Part shown: positions 57,653-64,000 of the stretch, one piece after another
Layout: each line of letters begins with the position of its first letter
Numbering within the stretch: the first letter of the stretch is position 1
Source of the DNA: Woeseiaceae bacterium
GTDB taxonomy: Bacteria; Pseudomonadota; Gammaproteobacteria; Steroidobacterales; Woeseiaceae
Assembly: GCA_030065985.1 (NCBI GenBank)
Contig: JASJCM010000009.1
Span: 62,001-126,000, forward strand
Reading direction: 5' to 3'
Length of the DNA stretch: 64,000 nucleotides
Notes under the pieces: generated by a model
Databases searched by the model: none
What the model saw: only the letters and a program-made list of their open reading frames with translations
What the model was told of the DNA's origin: nothing
Made by a program: the position numbers and the translations under genes

Positions 57653-60186
57653 GATGTCTGGTCCAATGCGGCGCGAATGCGCTCAGCGAGGTTTTGTTTT
57701 CGGTATGGTTTTGGAATGAATTCGAAGTCATCGACACTCTCACCGTCCGGCAGGACAGGGTGGTCGGTGAAGCCGGACGTCAGGAGAATCCGTGTCTTCG
57801 GGTATTGACTGCGCACGAGTGACGCGAGCTCGAAGCCGGTCATGCCTGGCATTCGAATGTCGCTGAATAAGAGGTCGGCACCTGACGCTTCGAGGACCTG
57901 CAGGGCCGCATCGGCATCCGCGGCATTGACGACGTCGTAGCCCAGGTCTCGCACCAGTTCGCTCGCGGACGCGCGCACGTTGGCGTCGTCGTCCACGATC
58001 AGCACTCGTTCGTTGCCGCGCGGAACAATACCGTTACCGTGTCGATCGGTGGCTCGCGTACCGGGGCTTTCGTGCCGTGGCAGGAACACCTCGACCGTCG
58101 CACCTCGTTTTTCTGTGCCACCGATCTGCAGGAAGCCGCCGGACTGTCGCGCAAAACCGTAGACCATGCTCAATCCCAGTCCGGAGCTGCTGTGCTCCTT
58201 GGTCGTAAAGAACGGATCGACGGCTCGCTTGCGGACCTCGGCCGTCATGCCGCAACCATCGTCAGTCACGGCAATGCACAGGACCTCGCATGGTTCGCTG
58301 CCCTCGTCATCGGTCGCGTCGCGGTTGACAGGACAGGTTTCGCGATTGCTTATCGAAATCGTGAATTTGCCGCGCCCGTTGCAGGCTTCCGCCGAGTTGC
58401 TCGCCAGGCTGAGAATGGCGTTTTCGAGCTGCTCGGGATCGACCTTGATCGACCAGGCGTCGTCTGGACACTCGATATGGGTGGCAATTTTCGGTCCGAG
58501 CACACTGCGGAGCGCGGGCTCGATATCGCGCAGCAATTGGCCGATGCGGATTGGCTGCGGGTCAAGGGGCTGACAGCGCGCAAATGCGAGCAGCTGCCGG
58601 TTTAGCTCCGAGCCACGCATCGCAGCGCGCAGTGCGAGGTCAATCTGCTTGCTGACTTCCAAATCGTCCTGGCCTTCGTCGATAAGCTGCAGGCAGCCGA
58701 CGATGACGGTTAACAGGTTATTGAAGTCATGGGCGATACCGCCTGTCAGTTGGCCGAGTGCTGCCAGTTTGTGGGTTTGTGTCTGGCGGTCTGTTTCCAG
58801 CCGTTTCGTCGACACATCGCGCGAACTCACAACTGCACGCAGCTGGCCTTTGCTATCGACAAATGCGCTGCCGACCGACTCCATATGAACGTAGCCACCG
58901 TCCCGGTTCAATGCTCTGAAATCGAGTGGCTTGCGCTTGCCCGGCTCGGAGAAGAGGGCCGCAACCGACTCGCGCGTCGTATCGACATCCTCGGGATGCA
59001 CAAGGTCGTAACCGCATTTGCCGTTGAGCTCGAACGGCTGAAATCCCAGGACGCGCTCGGACGCCGGGCTGCAATAAAGAAGGCAAGCGTCTTCGTCGAT
59101 GACAGTGATCATGTCGGCCGTGTTGTCGGTCAGGGCGCGAAAGTGTTCTTCGCTGTCGCGCAGCGCGTCGGTCGCGTTCCTGAGGTCCGTGATATTGGCC
59201 AGCGTACCTTGCAGTACCGATTCGCCGTCTGGCCCGCCAGGAACCCGCATGACATTGGCTTTGACAACAACCTCGGTCAGATCCTTACGTCGCAGATCCA
59301 GCTCCGCGTTGTGCGCGTGTCCGTCCAGTCCCAACTGCTCGAGAAGCTGGTCGCGCTGTTCGCCAAACAGGAACAGGTCGAACAGGTTGACCTGCTCGCG
59401 AAGCTCGCGCTCCGAAGCGTAGCCAAGCATCTCCACGAGGGCGGGATTTGCCGTCAGTATCGTGCCGTCCCGGCAGCTGCGGAAAACGCCGTCCGGCATC
59501 TGTTCGAACAGCTCGAGGTATTTTTCTCGCGTCCTGCGCAGCGCCTCTTGTGCGCCAGCTTCGTCGCGGCACTCACGCAGGAAAAAGACGTAACCGTTTG
59601 CGGCGGGTTCGGGGTCACGCATGATACGGAGCTCCGCCGTAGTCGGGCTGCCGTCAGCGCGGGTCACTTGTGCCATCAGCGTGCGATAGGTCCAGACGTC
59701 GCTCTGCTGCAGAAGGTCCAGCACTTCGTCCACAGCCGACGAGCGGCGCGTCGGTACGATCGAGATAAAGCGGTCAACCGATACCGGCGCATTGGCGACG
59801 CTGTTGCCAAGCAGACGATGAGCCGCCTCGTTGGCCGCAATCACCATCGCGCTATCGTCCAGCGTAAGTACGCTGTCGAACGTCGACTCCAATAGCAGTT
59901 GCGCCGGTATCGGTGCCCGCGTTGCACGCTTTGCCCGTTCGCGAAGTGCAAAGTTGTGTGCGAAAGCCCCCAGGAATGCGGCGCCGGCGATTGCGATCGC
60001 GACGACGAAACGCCGCGCCGCCGGCTCACCTGCAGGCAGCAGCGCATCGACGGCTGCCCAGTCATGCCAATAGATCATCAGACCGGTATCGAATAACCAC
60101 CAGCCCATACCTGCAAACACCGCCGTGATGGCGGGCAGGTACGTTACGAGCAGGTTGCGATTCAATGTGACAGTCTTGTTTAACAT
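57649..60186 (-). CDS. Hybrid PAS histidine kinase with C-terminal receiver
   Basis: PAS repeats, [20 protein letters not shown], HATPase boxes, C-terminal [12 protein letters not shown]...[10 protein letters not shown]...IPKPY. Start chosen at ATG 60186. Confidence 0.88.
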   Translation of the reverse strand: MLNKTVTLNRNLLVTYLPAITAVFAGMGWWLFDTGLMIYWHDWAAVDALLPAGEPAARRFVVAIAIAGAAFLGAFAHNFALRERAKRATRAPIPAQLLLESTFDSVLTLDDSAMVIAANEAAHRLLGNSVANAPVSVDRFISIVPTRRSSAVDEVLDLLQQSDVWTYRTLMAQVTRADGSPTTAELRIMRDPEPAANGYVFFLRECRDEAGAQEALRRTREKYLELFEQMPDGVFRSCRDGTILTANPALVEMLGYASERELREQVNLFDLFLFGEQRDQLLEQLGLDGHAHNAELDLRRKDLTEVVVKANVMRVPGGPDGESVLQGTLANITDLRNATDALRDSEEHFRALTDNTADMITVIDEDACLLYCSPASERVLGFQPFELNGKCGYDLVHPEDVDTTRESVAALFSEPGKRKPLDFRALNRDGGYVHMESVGSAFVDSKGQLRAVVSSRDVSTKRLETDRQTQTHKLAALGQLTGGIAHDFNNLLTVIVGCLQLIDEGQDDLEVSKQIDLALRAAMRGSELNRQLLAFARCQPLDPQPIRIGQLLRDIEPALRSVLGPKIATHIECPDDAWSIKVDPEQLENAILSLASNSAEACNGRGKFTISISNRETCPVNRDATDDEGSEPCEVLCIAVTDDGCGMTAEVRKRAVDPFFTTKEHSSSGLGLSMVYGFARQSGGFLQIGGTEKRGATVEVFLPRHESPGTRATDRHGNGIVPRGNERVLIVDDDANVRASASELVRDLGYDVVNAADADAALQVLEASGADLLFSDIRMPGMTGFELASLVRSQYPKTRILLTSGFTDHPVLPDGESVDDFEFIPKPYRKQNLAERIRAALDQTS

Positions 60187-60390
60187 AACAGCATAGAAAT
60201 TGAGTTCATCCCTGAACGTGTGCACCCCCGGCATGTCAGGGAACCAGAGGGGCAAATCCCTTGCTACAAAATATGATCGTTTGGACTTAGACTCGATATC
60301 GGGAAAAGCCTGAATGCGGCCCTCTGATTACCCGGTTTCGAGGCGCCGGATCTATGGCATAGTGGGGAGGCAAGGGGATTGGCGAAATCT

Positions 60391-61038
60391 ATGCGGACGC
60401 TGCTAGTTGATGATCACAACCTGGTTCGGGCTGGCATTCGCCGTATGCTCGAAAGCTTGCCATCACAAGCCGAAGTGGTCGGCGAGGCTGCCAACGGACG
60501 AGAAGCGCTGCGACTGATCCTTGATCACGACATCGAGCTCCTTATGACCGACCTGACGATGCCCGATATGGACGGCATTACGCTGATTCGCAGGGCGCTG
60601 AGACGGACCCCCGACCTGAAATGCGTTGTGCTCAGCATGCACACGACCCAGGACCGCGTTGTCGCGGCACTCAAAGCGGGCGCGATCGGCTACGTCTACA
60701 AGGATGCCTCCGCCGATGAACTGCTGGCCTCGATCCAGGCCGCCAGCAAGGGTTCGACCTACCTGCACCCACGCATCGCCGGTTCGGTCGTGGAAATACT
60801 GCGTTCCGGCGACGGCTCCGACGATCCGCTGGATGTGCTGACGGACCGCCAGCGCGAGATTCTCAAGCTGATCGCCGAAGGTCTCAGCACGAAGCAGATT
60901 GGCGAGCGCCTCGCGGTGAGCGCCAAGACCGTCGAAACGCATCGCGCACAGCTCATGGACCGGCTGAACATTCGCAATGTGCCGGGTCTCGTCAAATTTG
61001 CCGTGCGTCACGGTCTGGTCGAACTGACGTCCGACTAG
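60391..61038 (+). CDS. NarL/LuxR-type response regulator
   Basis: RTLLVDDHNLVRAGIRRML; LMTDLTMPDMDG; LTDRQREILKLIAEGLSTKQIGERLAVSAKTVETHRAQLMDRL. Confidence 0.92.
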   Translation: MRTLLVDDHNLVRAGIRRMLESLPSQAEVVGEAANGREALRLILDHDIELLMTDLTMPDMDGITLIRRALRRTPDLKCVVLSMHTTQDRVVAALKAGAIGYVYKDASADELLASIQAASKGSTYLHPRIAGSVVEILRSGDGSDDPLDVLTDRQREILKLIAEGLSTKQIGERLAVSAKTVETHRAQLMDRLNIRNVPGLVKFAVRHGLVELTSD

Positions 61039-61065
61039 TCTCCATTATTTGCGGCAAGCCGCTGC

Positions 61066-61464
61066 TTAGTTATTCTTCGCGCCCTGGTCTATCCAGAGTC
61101 CGATTCTCTCAATCGAATCCGGCGACAACATGAAGCCGCGTCCTTTGGCGAAGGACTCGTCCGTGTGCGGCGGCATGCGGATCTCCGGTGCCGTCCTGCC
61201 GGCGACAACCAGGTACAGTGTGCTGGACATGCGGCTGCCCGCGACGACGACCTTGCCGTGCTTGGTTCCTTCCATGACGTTGTCGTAATCCGTCATCAGG
61301 TACTCGCTCATCTCAGCGCCTTCGCCAGTGCCCGCGTGGCAGCTAACACAATAGTTGTCAAAGACTGGCTGGATGTCCCGCGAATAACTTACCTCGCCCT
61401 GGCCACAGCCGAGGAGAAGCAAGGCGGGCGCGAACAGCATCAGTCGGGTAATTGCTGTCGTCAT
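61066..61464 (-). CDS. c-type-cytochrome-like lipoprotein
   Basis: Lipobox LLLLGCGQ; IQPVFDNYCVSCHAGTGEGAEMSEY. Confidence 0.75.
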   Translation of the reverse strand: MTTAITRLMLFAPALLLLGCGQGEVSYSRDIQPVFDNYCVSCHAGTGEGAEMSEYLMTDYDNVMEGTKHGKVVVAGSRMSSTLYLVVAGRTAPEIRMPPHTDESFAKGRGFMLSPDSIERIGLWIDQGAKNN

Positions 61465-61710
61465 CGCATACACCTCGTTATCCCGTATTGACGCCGCAGG
61501 GCGCCGCTCCTTGACTATGGTTGTGTTCGCCACAGACGGTCAATGCGGGGATGTACGCACGGCGACGCGCGAAATTCGGCGGCGCGAGGCGCCGACGGTG
61601 CCTCGCAGGGCCGACAAACGGGTTCCTCTCTGCAGCCCAATACAGTAAGGTCTGCTCCCAACGGCCGCCGCGCCAGCGGCGCTTCGAAGCACTTTCGCGG
61701 GAGAACCGGG

Positions 61711-63147
61711 ATGATTAATCGCCTGGTCAACGAGAGCGATCGCCTCAACACCTTATGGGTCCGCGGGGAGCCAGGCGAACTCGCGCCCGAAAACCGGGAT
61801 CTGCTCGATGAGATAGAAGATCTCGTCCGCGACGATGCGCGCGAGGAAATGCTCCAGGTTATCGACGGCTGGCAGCCAACCGATGTCATGGAGCTCATGA
61901 TCCACCTGCCGATTCGCCTCGCCCGCGTGGTTTATGACTGGCTGGAACCCGAGCTCGCGGCGGACGTGCTCGAGGAAATGAGCCCGGATCTGCGCTCGAA
62001 TCTCGTCGAAAAGACCGACATTGAGCGCATCGCCGAGATTACTGAGGAGCTCCACGAAGACGACGCGGTAGAACTGCTCGACGACCTGCCGGATCCACTC
62101 ATGGAGCAGGTCCTTGAGCGACTCCCCGGCGCCGAGGACATTCGGGAGCGCCTCGAGTTCGACGACGACACGGCCGGCGAGGCAATGACGACCAAGTTCG
62201 TCGCCGTGCTCGACGACTGGAACGTGCGGACGGCGACCCGCGCGGTGCGCAAGATGGCCGCGGAAATCGAGTCTTTTTACGAAGTCTATGTCGTCAACGA
62301 AGCGCGCCAACTGGTAGGCCGCCTGCAGCTGCGCGACCTGCTCCTCAACAAAAAAAAGGCCCTGATTCGCGACATCATGCGCGAGGTGTCTGTCTATGTG
62401 CATCCCGATGCGGACCAGGAAGACGTGCTCGAGCTGGCGCGCACGTCAGACGTGCAGACGATCCCGGTTGTCGACGAGGAGCATCATGTGATCGGCCGAA
62501 TCACGGTCGAGGAGCTCCAGGAAATCGTTCGTGATGAGGCCGAAGAGGACATCATGCTCATGAGTGGTCTGGCGCCCGATGCGCTGCCGGATGACTCTGT
62601 AGGGCGAATCATTCGCGGTCGCTTGCCATGGCTTGCTGGCGGACTGGTCGGTGCGGCGCTCGCCGGCGCTGTTGTCGGTTCGTTCGAAACCCAGCTAAGG
62701 CAGGCTGCGATACTGGCGAGTTTCATTCCCGTCGTGATGGCGATGGCCGGCAACGCAGGCATCCAGGCATCGACTGTGACGGTGCAAGGCCTGGCAGCCG
62801 GCAATCTCTGGATCGGCGATCTCGGGCGGCGTGTTGTCAAAGAGTTCCTTGGATCGTTGATTAACGGTGCGCTGATCGCGGTTGCGCTGGGACTGCTCGT
62901 GGTGCTGATGTCGCAATTCGTGACGGTTGAAGCACCGCTGCACCTGGCGATGGCTGCCGGATTGTCGGTGTTGCTCGTAACCATCATCGCCGCGACGCTT
63001 GGCTCAACGATTCCGCTTGTGCTCAATCACTTCGACATTGACCCTGCCGTTGCGACCGGTGTCTTTATTACGACGGCGAACGATATTCTCGGCGTTTTCG
63101 TCTACTTCGTCGTCGCGTCCGGTATTTACCTGTCCGCAATAACCTGA
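61711..63147 (+). CDS. mgtE: Magnesium transporter MgtE
   Basis: MgtE N domain, CBS pair, TM domain GNAGIQASTVTVQGLAAGNL; start placed at ATG 61711. Confidence 0.92.
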   Translation: MINRLVNESDRLNTLWVRGEPGELAPENRDLLDEIEDLVRDDAREEMLQVIDGWQPTDVMELMIHLPIRLARVVYDWLEPELAADVLEEMSPDLRSNLVEKTDIERIAEITEELHEDDAVELLDDLPDPLMEQVLERLPGAEDIRERLEFDDDTAGEAMTTKFVAVLDDWNVRTATRAVRKMAAEIESFYEVYVVNEARQLVGRLQLRDLLLNKKKALIRDIMREVSVYVHPDADQEDVLELARTSDVQTIPVVDEEHHVIGRITVEELQEIVRDEAEEDIMLMSGLAPDALPDDSVGRIIRGRLPWLAGGLVGAALAGAVVGSFETQLRQAAILASFIPVVMAMAGNAGIQASTVTVQGLAAGNLWIGDLGRRVVKEFLGSLINGALIAVALGLLVVLMSQFVTVEAPLHLAMAAGLSVLLVTIIAATLGSTIPLVLNHFDIDPAVATGVFITTANDILGVFVYFVVASGIYLSAIT

Positions 63148-63155
63148 CGCAGACC

Positions 63156-64000
63156 ATGCGCGCTCATGCCGACAAGGCCGCGGCGAGGGTTGCCGTAGCA
63201 CCGATGATGGACTGGACCGACCGGCATTGCCGGTATTTCATGCGCCTGATAAGTCCGTCTGCGCTGCTGTATACGGAAATGGTAACGGCGGCCGCGATCG
63301 TGCACGGCGACGCGGAGCGTTTCCTGCGTTACAACGACGAAGAGCACCCTGTTGCGCTGCAGCTTGGCGGCAGCGATCCGGACTGGATGGCCAAAGCCAC
63401 GTCGATCGCATCGAGCTTTGGCTACGACGAGATCAACATCAATGTTGGTTGCCCCAGCGACCGCGTGCAGAGCGGCCAGTTTGGTGCTTGCCTGATGGCG
63501 AACCCCGAGCTCGTTGCAACCTGCTTTAAGGCGATGCAGGCAGAAACGGATATACCGGTGACGGTCAAATCGCGCATCGGTATCGATGAGCAGGACAGTG
63601 AGGAATTTCTGCGGGCGTTCGTCGAGCCGCTCATCAATGCCGGGTGCCGCAAGTTTATCGTCCATGCACGAATTGCGATTCTCGAGGGCCTGAGTCCCAA
63701 GGAGAATCGCACCATCCCGCCGCTCAACTACGAACGCGTGTACGCGCTCAAGCGTGACTTTTCCGAGCTGGAGGTCGTCATCAATGGCGGCTTCACGGAT
63801 TTAACGGGTATCGACGAGGCCCTCAGGAATGTGGACGGGGTCATGATAGGCCGGCAGGCCTATCATCAGCCTTATTTCCTGGCCGAGCTCGAGGCGCATC
63901 TCAATGGCGAATGGTCGCCGGCGCCGCGCGCAGCGGTCGTCGAGCGCATGCTGCCGTACATTGATCGGGAAATCGCAAACGGCGCGTCGCTAAACAGTAT
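63156..64000 (+). CDS. dusA: tRNA-dihydrouridine synthase, DusA-like (truncated by right edge)
   Basis: VAVAPMMDWTDRHCRYFMRL, LQLGGSDP, INVGCPSDRVQSGQFGACLM, IVHARIAILEGLSPKENR. Confidence 0.9.
   Translation, partial: MRAHADKAAARVAVAPMMDWTDRHCRYFMRLISPSALLYTEMVTAAAIVHGDAERFLRYNDEEHPVALQLGGSDPDWMAKATSIASSFGYDEININVGCPSDRVQSGQFGACLMANPELVATCFKAMQAETDIPVTVKSRIGIDEQDSEEFLRAFVEPLINAGCRKFIVHARIAILEGLSPKENRTIPPLNYERVYALKRDFSELEVVINGGFTDLTGIDEALRNVDGVMIGRQAYHQPYFLAELEAHLNGEWSPAPRAAVVERMLPYIDREIANGASLNS

Noticed and set aside
1-64000. CRISPR arrays, prophage, integrases, complete IS elements, rRNA or tRNA genes
   Set aside because: Looked for while reading; no regular repeat-spacer array, phage/transposase proteins or obvious RNA gene was recognised. 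A tRNAscan/Infernal run would be needed to exclude small RNAs.

Overview
High-GC proteobacterial chromosome segment, probably gammaproteobacterial; taxonomy is inferred from gene content only. The flanks hold ordinary signalling and housekeeping genes: a truncated FecA-type TonB receptor, three sigma-54 activators, several PAS/GGDEF/EAL proteins, galE, an aldehyde dehydrogenase, a fadJ-like gene, mgtE and a truncated dus gene. The centre (about 24.7-50.8 kb) is a sulfur/hydrogen energy-metabolism island. It contains an Isp-type [NiFe] hydrogenase operon, a SorAB-type sulfite dehydrogenase with rhodanese and a YeiH-type transporter, dsrE/tusA sulfur carriers, and an apparently complete sHdr-LbpA sulfur-oxidation locus (dsrE-hdrC1-B1-A-hyp-C2-B2-hyp2-lbpA) preceded by a dedicated lipoate-assembly module (two radical SAM LipS-like proteins and an sLpl(AB)-like ligase). 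The most interesting unexplained parts are: (i) a class-I-HDAC-like deacylase with intact catalytic motifs, translationally coupled (ATGA) to the first LipS gene; (ii) a class-I glutamine-amidotransferase homologue between ligase and dsrE in which the Cys, His and Glu of the catalytic triad all appear substituted; (iii) a SqrR/BigR/sHdrR-like ArsR repressor (Cys44/Cys110) coupled to lbpA, and a recurrent TTAG-N6-(C/G)TAAT motif at three island promoters, including the hydrogenase operon; (iv) a FadL-type porin coupled to that repressor; and (v) a decayed response-regulator receiver next to a ChpT-like pseudokinase behind a near-consensus sigma-54 promoter. All homology calls come from reading motifs; no database search was run.
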